64,000 bases of DNA from positions 16,993,570 to 17,057,569 of the forward strand of contig NC_088300.1 in NCBI RefSeq assembly GCF_032854445.1. The letters are read 5' to 3'. How positions within the stretch are numbered: the stretch's first letter is position 1; each line of letters begins with the position of its first letter. The translations under genes and the position numbers were made by a program. Source of the DNA: Liolophura sinensis (lineage: Eukaryota; Mollusca; Polyplacophora; Chitonida; Chitonidae). Positions 54,114-64,000 of the stretch are shown piece after piece. A model generated the notes under the pieces. The model did no database searches, had not been told where the DNA came from, and saw only the letters and a list, made by a program, of their open reading frames with translations.

Positions 54114-57100
54114 GTGAGACATTGACCTACAAAAGATACAGATTTTAATTGGCCCAAGAAATTCAATTAAATTTGTATCAAAACCTTAGCCCGAGTACAC
54201 TCATTATTGCTTGAGAAATATGAGGATATGCCATATTTATGGCTGCTCAACCACAGTCAGAGTCGTGCAAGTTTGTCTCATTATTGTGGCACAGGTAGCG
54301 GCCCGAATAACCACTTCACCTGCCTCTATCTGGTCAAATCCTCTTCATAACATATACCCTTCCAGTTGCCCCTCAAACTTTTATAATGATAATCCAGTGA
54401 AGTATCGTTTCATGTGTAAAATGTCTCCCAGCCATACCGTCGCCAGTGATTTGAACACAACTGCCATTTGCCTCGTCGTTTGACCCGATCATGTGAAAAA
54501 TTTGAATCGTCACCAACAGTCGAACTCCTAGATTCCATAATATGTAGTTGACTTTTTTGTCAAGATCATGTTGAGCATATTTCAGATAAAGCAAATGCAT
54601 GTTTGTCAAGTATAAACAGAAAAAAAGGTTTGGATATTTATGTCTGTCATCACTTCCTGCCATATCACCATGACCCCAGTGACATAGGGGTTGTTCAAGA
54701 TTTCTGTCTTGAAGAAGCGAAAGTGGAGAGTGATGCATGCGCTGTAAGGAGTGTGGAATCCAGGTTTCAAGTCAGGAGCTTTGCAGAGTGCATGATCTGA
54801 AGTGGGGAGACTGCTCTGTGTAATTCAATTTTCTACACCATACACCAGTGAAAATGATTCATGGTATTATTAAAACCATTAAAATACACATGGAAAGTTT
54901 TAAACATCATCAAAACAAAGAAAATAAAGTAGAGTGCAGGAGTGCAAAGCTTTGCTCTGCCAAAATGTACAAATTTCCTTGATTACTACAGACAAAGGGA
55001 CATTACTCTGCTTGTTTCATCATATCTTTTAACAGTGAAGAATCATTCTACAAAAATTCTTGGATCTGAATCTCAATGCAGATCACCACCAAAATTTAAT
55101 GGAATGGCTTTGACTCAGTGCTAACATGTGCACAAAATTTCAACCAATGCCATACATAGCATTAATGGTTCTTCATGGCCTAGTGGTTAGTGTGCTGGTG
55201 CAGTACAATGACAGAGAAGTCTCTCACCAATGTTGTTACTGTGAGTTCAAGTCCAACTCAACCTGACATAATCTCCAGTCGCATGTGGAATGTCTGCCTG
55301 GATGTGGGCTTCTGTTGGGATTTGCATGGTTTCCTCCGCCATTATTTTGGCCTTTGTTGTATAAATCTTCTTTGGTACAGCAGAAAACACCAATCAAATA
55401 AATAAGTAAATAATTAATTACATATGTGTATAATTATAAAACAGTTATTCTTAATTTAACTGCAAACCCTAATGCAGCCTATAAACTTGTGACCGTGTAA
55501 CAGAAACTGTTAGAGCAGAGACACAGTAGTGATACAAAGTGGTGATATTGATACTCAGTGGAACAGGAAGATGTGCATTTATAATCCTACATGTGCAATT
55601 CATAGACCATGTGGTAGTGTGAAACCCTACAGAGTTTCTTGTCATGAGTCAGTAAAGCAAAAGAAAAAAAAGAAAAAGAAACAATTCCTCTACCTTGGTT
55701 GGATTGACAAATATGAGGGCTTCACAAAAAGTGAAATTTTATCAGTCTGCACAGAATAATGCCTTCAGAATATGCTTGAATAAACACCTTGCAAAGGTGC
55801 AAAAAGGTTGAAGAATTACAGTATATATGTTACATTCAGCAGCTCTGTCATAATGACTCACCTGCTTTTTCACCAGATTAAATAATTCATATGCAATTTG
55901 GCTTTCATTCAGTTCAGGCTTATCAATACATGCTCTATACCATGGCGTTTGCATGCGTTTTTTTCTGACAGCAACTCAGGTGAGGTATTGATCTGAGCCC
56001 AAACTGTTGCTTTATGCTTAATTAACGAAGCCCCGAATATTGCTCAACTTTCATTATAAAAACCTTATCATGAATACAGCAACAATAGCTATAATTTAGC
56101 TTTGCTTGGAATAAAAGTTTATATTTGAGAATGATCATGGGTGATGTTTCCTTTTATAATGAAACCTGAGATTGTAAGTTGTTCATTGGCCTTATTTTGC
56201 ATTGGCCACATTCAAAGTTATAAGGTGTGAGAGGCTGTTTATTTGTACTTATTCCCGTAACTACTGAATAATACGGGGATGAGTGTCTTGTCTGGCTGTG
56301 GAAAGAGAAAGAATATCAACATGCACTGCAATAGCTTATTGTTTCATTTAAAGATCATGTAGCTATAGATGTACTGTACATTTATTGTAGGCTACATGTA
56401 TGCCAATATATTCATGTTGCACAATTGCAGATTCAGATTTCCTATATTGGTACTTTCAATCCGCTGTTTGTAATGTTATATACTGAAAAAATGCGTATAC
56501 ACATGTGTACATGTGCATGTGTCATAGATATTTGTACTTTGTGCTCAAATTTCGCCAAAGCAGCAAACTCTGACATTGCTACATTTTGTTTACAATGACA
56601 GCATACATGCTGTTGTTTCGTTACATGGATCTTTGTTGAATAGCCAAGTAGAACATTGGTCGCCTTGGTGATTTTACTGACTACTGAAATAAAATATATA
56701 GTTTCAATACTTGTTTTGTAATGGTAGTTAAAATGCAGATATCCACATACACCTGACCTGAGTACATGTATATTGAAAACCTGAATATAACTACCTTCAT
56801 TCTTGGTTTGCTGGTAGTTGTGTGCTGTAAAAACTCTGATCAATACATGTACATTACAACATCCTCATTACAACACACAACTCAGTACAGTACAATTTCA
56901 TACATGTATGCATCTAAACATGTAATCTCTACATATTTTCAGTGGAAAAAAAAAATGCTGTAGATTAGAGGATTAGTTATGTACATGTATATTTATTCAT
57001 TGAAATTCATGATACCTGTGTTTTGTTTGACTTATATTATCGTCCTGATACAATGCGCTCTGCTTACAACATATTCGAGGTAGATTTGTCTCACAACATC

Positions 57101-60100
57101 ATAGCCTTCACCGGTACCTGTGTTCTGATGTGTGTGTAGCCTCTGAGCTCAGGGTCTGTAATCAAAGTGAATAGGCGCTAAAACAAGGGTACAGCTCTAT
57201 TGATTTTTCTTCAGAGTGTTGGAGCTGTGCCAAGTCTGGGTAAACAGGTGGGGATTGAAGTGTACACATTGTCCGGCTCCCTTACCTGTTGATTGCTCCT
57301 CCTAGAGAAATGTACATATGTCTACCTGTGCATCTGAGATAGAATCCCAGGATGCTGTTAGTTGATGACTTTTACCTATCTGTTCGCTTGTAGATCAGTT
57401 GATAGGAATTAGTTCTGTGTTACCTGGGTGGTCTTTTCATTATGGAGGCAGTGGGGAAATGTCGGCGCCTTGTACACAGTACTTGAGGCTGTTATAAACT
57501 TGGTGTAAATCATCATCAATATTAATGTGCTGAGTGAGGTGTACTCAGAGCGGCATGCACAGAGTGAGGTCACACTGGTTCAGGCGACTGTTCAGACCAG
57601 CTGAGATTTACGACCGCCTGGCAGACTCTCACCAACAGCCTCACCCTGGGGACATCATGACGGAGGCTAGCTCACTACAGCAAGGGCAGCGTGGGCCCAC
57701 CCAGGCCATTGAGATGGTGATGCTAAACACATTTTCTGTGATTTCGTAGGGTTACATACACATGTATTTCAGGCTCATCATTAGAAATCTCCATGAGGTT
57801 ATGGCTGTCAAACACTTGGCAGTGTACATGTACTGTAGTTTTTTGTACTCAAACAATGGACTCTTTTATGTTTGAAGCAGGATTATCATGTACTGTATAT
57901 GTACATGTTTTAGGTGATTGGATACATTTACATGTGATTTTGGGAAAGTTTTTCTGGATAGAGGAATGCGCATACAAAAGTGTATCGACTGAAATCAGTC
58001 AGATTTATATGTCGACAAAGGCAGTAGTAGATACATATGTTTAGACTTTGATTTCATTAATATATCTTGAGTTTAAGTTGACATTATTATGATAAACTTT
58101 GTTAAATTAGGTACTGATAATGTACTACATGTTACAGTTATCATGTAAGGGTAAACTCTAGTATGAATTGAGTTAAATTGATGTGGCCAGTTTTACCGAA
58201 AGCCAATACATTTCTGCTGGTAATGGTAAATATAGCGAAAGAAATATACCACACAGGAGTACATGTAATATTTGACACATGTTCGAGTCATAGCTACATA
58301 TACATGAATGTGACAGTACATGTTTACTTAGTATAGTTTACTTTTTCCTGTTTCTAAAGTGCTATTAAGTACTTCCTCTTTGTATTTCACCATGTGGACA
58401 TGTGTGGATCTACAGGTATGCATTAGTCAGTTATAGTGTACGTAACCACACATTCAGATGTCACAGTTTTAACTACCAGTTTCTAACATTATTCCAAAGT
58501 TAACTTGGGTGTTCATGACAGTAACAGGAGATGTTCAAGTTTCGTCCTGTTTTACCCTTCAAAAAATTCAAATTCCAAATATGATGTAAACTTTTTACAA
58601 CAAGATTACAACAACATTTTATAATGACTTGTAATTAGACACCATTGAAATACATACAAAAATAAATACTGGTATCACTTATGTACATTTGGATGATGTG
58701 TGTTAATTACTATACTTAGTCACTGTTACGTACGTGGGAAGGTCTGTCAGCAACCTGCAGATGGTCGTGGGTTTCCCCCGGGCTCTGCCCATTTTCTCCC
58801 ACCATATAAGTGAAATATTCTTGAGTACGATGTAAAACACAAATCAATAACAAATCAACACACAAATAAATATTCACTGTTACAACACTTTGTATATCAC
58901 TACTTGTTAGTAAGACAAAAATGTACTCATTTGTTTTTCCTGTGTGCATACATATGTACATGCAAAGAGAATGTATACATGTACACGGAGGTAGTAAACA
59001 GTTTTTAAATACTCTGTGTTTTGGAAGATAACTTACAAAATAAATATGTATGTACACCAATATGTTAAAGTCCATCTGTTGTCATATACAGGTAGCATTT
59101 AGAGAAGCTCCACAATGATTTACACGTATACAACTGTTTACATGTGCTCATCTGTTTACATGTGCACATCTGTTTAGATGTATACAACTGTTTACATATG
59201 CACATCTGTTTAGATGTATAAAACTGTTTACATGTAGTTGTTCTCTAGGTTGTACATCATGCTGAAGCATTTCCTTGGCTGTTGTTTCAGAATGAGCGAG
59301 GAGTGAGGGGCCAGCCAGATGGTATGGGGCAAACTGATCGAGGAGGGAGGGGTCAGCCAGATGGGACAGTGCCTCACCGAGAGAACAGTCGGCGGTCTCA
59401 GGGCACCGAGTCTGCGCAGAGCTCCAACAACGATGGTGATGAAACGTTCATGTATGGAGCCAAGCACGTCATCATGCTGTTTGTCCCTGTGACGCTGTGT
59501 ATGGCTGTGGTTGTGGCCACCATCAGCTCTGTCAACTTTTACACACAGAAATCAGGATACTTGTGAGTACACGCTGTATACTGACATCCCCATGAATGTA
59601 CACACAGAAATCAGGCAACATGTGAGTACAGGCTGTATACTGACATCCCCATGAATGTACACACAGAAATCAGGCAACATGTGAGTACAGGCTGTATACT
59701 GACCATTCCCATGAATCTACTCACAGAAATTGGGCTACTTGTGAGTACAGCTTGTGAGTTCAGGCTGTATATTGTCATTCCTATCAATCTACACGCTGAA
59801 ATCAGGCTACTTGTGACTACACGCTGAATACTGACCATTCCCATGAACTGCACACAGAAATCAGGCTAGTTGTGAGTACAGGCTGTATACTGACATTCCC
59901 ATGAATGCACACACAGAAATCAGGCTAGTTTTGAGTACAGGTTGTATACTGACATTCCCATGAATGTACACACAGAAATCAGGCTAGTTGTGAGTACAGG
60001 CTGTATACTGACATTTCCATGAATCTGCACACAGAAATCAGGCTAGTTGTGAGTACAGGCTGTATACTGACATTTCCATGAATCTGCACACAGAAATCAG

Positions 60101-63100
60101 GCTAGTTGTGAGTACAGGCTGTATACTGACATTTCCATGAATCTGCACACAGTAATCAGGCTACATGTGAGTACAGGCTGTATACTGACATCCCCATGAA
60201 TCTACACTCAGAAACCGGGCTGCTTGTGAGTACAGGCTGTCACTGTGTCCAGTGTGCACAGTAACAGAGATCATCACCAGGCTACTTGTTATAGGGTACA
60301 TTCTGTACCTTAACAGGTATTATTGACAGGGTACAGGCTGCACACTAGCACAGATTATCATCAGGCTATTTGTCCCAGAGCTGCACATTATACTTTCTTT
60401 TAGGCCCTGAAACTGACCAATCCAACCAACAAAGGTTTGCCTCCAAAATCAAATCAAAAATGTACATAAATTGCAATGAAAGTTGCTCTTTCATATTGAA
60501 AAAGGTTGAGGAATTAGGGTACTTGTCATCCACAGGGTACATTCTGCATGCCCACCAGGAGAGATCATCATCAGGCTCTTTGCCACAGGGTACAATCTGC
60601 ACACTACCTGAGATCAGGCTACATGTTGGTACAACAGGCACATATCATTTCACCTGTGGTCACAATATACACACTTAGGCCAGACCACTTGTGGCGACAG
60701 TTCACACACAAATAGAAATTGGGCTGCTTCTACATGTATTAAACAGACAAAAAATAAAAAAAAATTGTTGTATCAGCTGTTTGTAACTGTTGTAACTATT
60801 GTGATGTGTTTCAGGATTTATACCCCGTTCCATGAGGAGACAAATGACAAAGGGACCAAGGCCTGGCAGTCATTTGCTAATGCATTCATCTTGCTGGGTG
60901 TCATTGCAGTTATGACCATATTTCTTCTCATTCTCTACAAATATAAATGCTACAAGGTAAGGGACATTTTTCTTCTCCTCAGTTTGTATTGTGCAATGCA
61001 GAACTCGTACAACATCATCCCGTCTGTATCAAGACTGTCCAAAGCTGAGAACTCATTTGTTCTTTCCTTTATTACGTCACAATTATCGGTGTGGTAATAA
61101 AACGTATATAAAGTACACACTGCAACGTCATGGAAGAAAATTATGTGTTCTACTGTCATTTGGACCTTCAGTGTAGCTTGTCCTTGAATCTCCCATTGTT
61201 AGATGTGAGCTGCTGTTGAAAATGTTTCCAAAATAGAAGAAAGTAGCAGTACAATATGAGAATCCTCTTGGAAGATAACAGGGCTGTACTTTTAATCTCA
61301 ACGCAACTTTTATAGGTGTTCAAACCTTTGGGGCCACTGCTTCGTGGGTAGTAGATTTGGACTAGGTTGTGGTGGATGGGAATCCATTTTTATTCTGGCT
61401 GAAAGGGATGAAATTACAATCCAGGAAAAAAACACCATAATTAAGTTGAGAATGGTTTACAATATTTTTAAAGGGATACATTAAGTACTTATTTAAAAAC
61501 AACTTCTGGAGTATATCTTAGTTCAAGGGGTAGAATGTTTTTCTTCTTTAAACCATTCCTATGATATAACAAAGTGTTTCATGTGAACATTAGTCAGAGC
61601 TTTGAGTTCTTTTAAGTCTTTGTGACAAATTATTTTGAAAATAGTACATGAGAATATTTTATTCAAAATGACCAATACGCAATTTTATTTGTGCTGAAGA
61701 GGCAGTCTATATGAGTTTTGTTCAAATAAAAAATGTCTAACTTGGAATACCTGTGATTTGTTTCAGTTCATCCATGGTTGGTTGATAGTGTCCTCACTTA
61801 TGCTTCTGTTCCTGTTTGTTTACATTTACTTGGGGTAAGAGACAATCATGATTCTCTCACAATGACATTTACATTTACACAGTTAACATCTGGTCAACAG
61901 CAGTTGATTTTCTCATGCACTGTCCACATGAACCTTGACACCTTGATTTTTATTGCAAGAGTAATGAAAAAAAAAATCCGGGAGTGCTGATGTAGTGGTA
62001 AGCCATTAGGAAATCATAACTGGGTTTGGTCCACATTGTACATATTTGTCATTTACCAAACTTACGCCTGTCAGACGCGTGGGTATGCCTCCTGATCTAG
62101 AAAGTGTAGTTGACAGAGTGGGAGTGGCTTTGAGTCAAGGGTCAAGCTGACAATACCTGATAAACACAGAATCAACATTGCGTCACCTTCCACAAATTGA
62201 GAACCTTCATGAATTTTCCATCATTTCCATAGCCTTCTTTAGTTGATCCATAAATAAATAGCAGTCTCCTGAACCGATTAGCTATTGTGATAATGACATG
62301 TGATCAGAATGTTGTTATTATTGGCATTGTTTTTCCCAGGGAAGTGTTACGAGCATACAACGTCCCGATGGACTACATCACCACTGCCATCATGATGTGG
62401 AACATAGGTGTAGTGGGGATGATTTCTATCCACTGGAAGGCCCCACTACACCTACAGCAAGCCTATCTTATCTTCGTTAGTGCCTTGATGGCTTTGATTT
62501 TCATCAAATATTTACCTGACTGGACCACCTGGGTCATGCTCGGTATTATGGTTGTTTGGGGTGAGTACTGTGTAACATTCATTGTAGCCTTAAATGCTAG
62601 CGATGGGGCCTTGTGGCCGATCGAATTAGTAAGCCAGCGCAGCGCAATAACCCAGGAGCCTCTCACCAATGCTGTGGCCGTGAGTTCAAGTCCAGCTCAG
62701 ACTGGCTTCCTCTTTTGGCCGTACGTGGGACGGTCTTTCAGCAACCTGCGGATGATTGTGACTTTCCCCCGGGCTCTTCCCAATTTCCACTCACCATAAT
62801 ATTCTTGAGTACAGCATAAAACATCAATCAAATAAATAAATAAATAAATAAATATTGGCGCATGTTTGAAACAAATACAATGTAATGCTCTCCATGTATG
62901 AGGGCCGCTAAGTAGTCATCCTGGGGCCGGTTTCATGAAGCTTACGTAGTGTTAATTCGCCCTTAGCTAAGTGCACTTTATATCTCTACAACATCTGCTG
63001 TAGATAAGTAGTTAAGTGCTTACTTAGCTAAATGAGCTTCATGAAACCAGCCCGTGGACAGTTTATTACAAAGCTTATGGTAATTAATTCACTAAATAAT

Positions 63101-63479
63101 TGTTAGTCGGCAAATCTTCCATCTGTTCACTTTATTACAAATTACAATGTTTTTTATGCATGTAATGGAAAAAAATGTTCAAGGTGGAAAATATTTAGCC
63201 ATGGCATATTACCAACGAGTGAATTAAAATTTTAGTATGGCACAATTCACCGTCTTGTGACAGTAATGTAAGTCTAATCCAACGGTGTAACTTTCAGTTT
63301 TATTTTTCGCAAATTATTAAAACTGCCACACAGCCACAAATGAAAGTGTATCCAATATATTTTTTTTTGTTATATTTCAGATTTAGTAGCAGTGCTTTGT
63401 CCAAAGGGTCCCTTGAGAATTTTGGTGGAGACAGCACAGGAAAGAAATGAACAGATATTCCCAGCTCTTATCTACTCAT
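53940..63479 (+). CDS. PSEN: Presenilin, catalytic subunit of gamma-secretase (5' part)
   Basis: An aspartyl protease of ER, Golgi and endosomal membranes that cuts Notch, APP and other single-pass proteins. Visible coding exons are 53940-54113, 59291-59562, 60815-60956, 61767-61834, 62340-62560 and 63381-63479, with all phases agreeing (976 nt, 325 codons plus 1 base). TM1 is [17 protein letters not shown]; the TM2 exon has IYTPFHEET and [12 protein letters not shown]3 is [19 protein letters not shown]4-TM6 have [20 protein letters not shown] and [14 protein letters not shown]. The first catalytic aspartate (residue 293) is made by a codon split across an intron and sits in [14 protein letters not shown]. 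Vertebrates have YD here, while fly and worm have WD. TM7-TM9 (GLGD, PAL) lie beyond the window. Confidence 0.95.
55159..55418 (+). repeat. SINE family A, diverged full-length copy
   Basis: Head with GGCCTAGTGGTTAGTGTGC and GAGTTCAAGTCC, a worn body, and AACACCAATCAAATAAATAA. Confidence 0.75.
57534..57716 (+). CDS. Candidate alternative first exon of presenilin
   Basis: A locally GC-richer stretch (about 57530-57720) ends with an ATG at 57657 ([20 protein letters not shown]; an upstream in-frame ATG at 57534 also exists). It meets GTGATG in phase 0, the phase in which the TM1 exon at 59291 is entered. The hydrophilic composition suits a presenilin N-terminus. The donor is weaker than that of exon 1. 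Confidence 0.35.
58731..58870 (+). repeat. SINE family A, 5'-truncated
   Basis: CGTACGTGGGAAGGTCTGTC through GTGAAATATTCTTGAGTACG to an AAATAAATA tail. Confidence 0.8.
59291..59562 (+). CDS. PSEN: Presenilin exon 2 (TM1)
   Basis: [19 protein letters not shown], then GQPDG again (a small internal repeat), then [19 protein letters not shown], ending FYTQKSGY plus TT before GTGAGT. Confidence 0.95.
59542..60235 (+). repeat. About 59-bp tandem array built from the presenilin TM1 exon donor
   Basis: The last 21 bases of the exon (CACACAGAAATCAGGATACTT) plus the first 38 or so intron bases are repeated about 11 times. Units start at 59542, 59601, 59660, 59720 and onwards. Most units keep TTGTGAGTACAGG, a consensus-like donor. 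Beyond 60235 the pattern decays into GGGTACA-GCTGCACACT and ATCATCAGGCT words up to about 60640. Confidence 0.93.
60815..60956 (+). CDS. PSEN: Presenilin exon 3 (TM2)
   Basis: [20 protein letters not shown], then [16 protein letters not shown], ending YKYKCYK before GTAAGG. Confidence 0.95.
61767..61834 (+). CDS. PSEN: Presenilin exon 4 (TM3)
   Basis: [17 protein letters not shown] then VYIYL, ending in phase 2 (GG, then GTAAGA). Confidence 0.93.
62340..62560 (+). CDS. PSEN: Presenilin exon 5 (TM4 to start of TM6)
   Basis: [16 protein letters not shown], then [20 protein letters not shown], then [17 protein letters not shown], ending VVW plus G before GTGAGT. Confidence 0.95.
62606..62856 (+). 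repeat. SINE family A, full length
   Basis: GGGGCCTTGTGGCCGATCG head, GAGTTCAAGTCCAGC, the body and a long AAATAAATAAATA tail. It starts 46 bases past a presenilin donor. Confidence 0.85.
62922..63055. mobile_element. MITE, family 2
   Basis: Inverted ends GGGCCGGTTTCATGAAGCTT and AGCTTCATGAAACCAGCCCG enclose about 95 bp of inner partial palindrome (CTTAGCTAAGTGCAC and GTGCTTACTTAGCTAA). No coding capacity. Confidence 0.75.
63381..63479 (+). CDS. PSEN: Presenilin exon 6 (first catalytic aspartate)
   Basis: Completes the Asp codon, then [20 protein letters not shown], then [12 protein letters not shown] plus one base before GTGAGT. Confidence 0.95.
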
Positions 63480-63770
63480 GTGAGTTTTGGGTTTGGTAAA
63501 TAGTGAGTGTAAAATCTACTGTTGTGAGTTTGGTTTAGTAAGAGAGTGTAAAATCTACTGATGTGAGTTGTGGGTTTAGTAAGTAGGGAGTGTAAAACCT
63601 ACTGATGTGAGTTGTGGGTTTAGTAAGTAGGGAGTGTAAAATATACTGATGTGAGTTGTTAATGTGGTAAATAGGGAGTGTAAATGATGTAAGTTGTGGA
63701 TGTGGTAATTACTGAGTGTAAAATCTCATTCTGTAAATTTTGGATGTGGTAAACAAGGGGTATAACATTC
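63471..63770 (+). repeat. About 44-bp tandem array starting at the presenilin exon 6 donor
   Basis: About seven units of the type YCTACTGATGTGAGTTGTGG, then GTTTAGTAAGTAGGGAGTGT, then AAAA. The first includes the exon end TCTACTCAT and the true donor. Later units decay (GATGTAAGT, then TCTGTAAAT). Confidence 0.88.
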
Positions 63771-64000
63771 TGTTGAATTAGCTTGCATTGGCTACAGAAA
63801 AAAAATTTAAAAGTAAAGTACTTATGCCTTAACCATGCTGAATTTCCCATTGGCAAGTGATATATTCCACTACTGAGGCCATTACTGGTTAACTTTAGGA
63901 CATTAACACTCCTATCTTATCATCTCTCTCTACAAATGGTCTTATAGTTTCCTTAACCCAGACAGGTCTTCCCTCATTTGAAAGTTCATGAATGACTGTT

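Larger units (their letters stand above)
54114..59290. other. Presenilin intron 1 (5.2 kb)
   Basis: Holds two family A SINEs, the candidate alternative first exon at 57534-57716, a block similar to 37296-37405 (ATAATGCCTTCAGAATATGC, then CTTGAATAAACAC, at about 55750-55810), and a 20-bp-type repeat of CTGTTTACATGT / CTGTTTAGATGT words at 59125-59235. Confidence 0.5.

Overview
This is a stretch of animal nuclear genome with compact GT-AG introns. It is most likely from a mollusc, or at least a lophotrochozoan marine invertebrate. The evidence is intron-rich orthologues of vertebrate genes, many copies of tRNA-headed SINEs that end in an AAATA-type tail, many short-TIR MITEs, a striking excess of ACATGTA words, and one 200-N scaffold gap (27595-27794). 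I saw no retrovirus, LTR element, CRISPR array or prokaryotic feature. The species cannot be fixed from the sequence alone.

Layout. (1) 36-126, minus: the first coding exon of an unrecognised gene that runs off the left edge. (2) 4010-25781, plus: a complete ZRANB3 gene (PCNA-binding SNF2-type DNA annealing helicase with an HNH nuclease). I could join it as 20 coding exons whose phases all agree (4317 nt with stop, 1438 aa). (3) 27795-28757, minus: the 5' part of a piggyBac transposon, cut by the gap. (4) 30415-42323, minus: a three-exon sphingosine-1-phosphate phosphatase (SGPP). Its first exon lies in a 5187-bp, nearly perfect tandem duplication (40094-45280 and 45281-50466), so a second identical exon 1 sits at 46710-47510. 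(5) 51544-53568, minus: CASP, a golgin-type coiled-coil membrane protein, here with no introns. (6) 53940 to the right edge, plus: presenilin, head to head with CASP across about 370 bp. Six coding exons are visible, through the first catalytic aspartate, plus a candidate alternative first exon; the C-terminal part lies outside the window.

The genes are unrelated housekeeping functions (replication-fork repair, sphingolipid turnover, Golgi traffic, gamma-secretase). ZRANB3 has lineage-specific features: a 19-nt microexon, a lysine-rich insert between the helicase lobes, a second RanBP2-type zinc finger, and a C-terminal PIP-like motif where the human protein has an APIM.

The most interesting pattern is that several tandem arrays are built from exon/intron junctions. 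The donor of ZRANB3 exon 12 plus 73 bp of exon is amplified about 13 times at 92 bp. The donor of the presenilin TM1 exon is amplified about 11 times at about 59 bp. The donor of the next-to-catalytic presenilin exon is repeated about 7 times at about 44 bp. The acceptor of ZRANB3 exon 6 has two decayed upstream copies, and the ZRANB3 stop codon lies in a 68-bp duplication. Splice-junction-seeded minisatellites may be a recurrent process in this genome.
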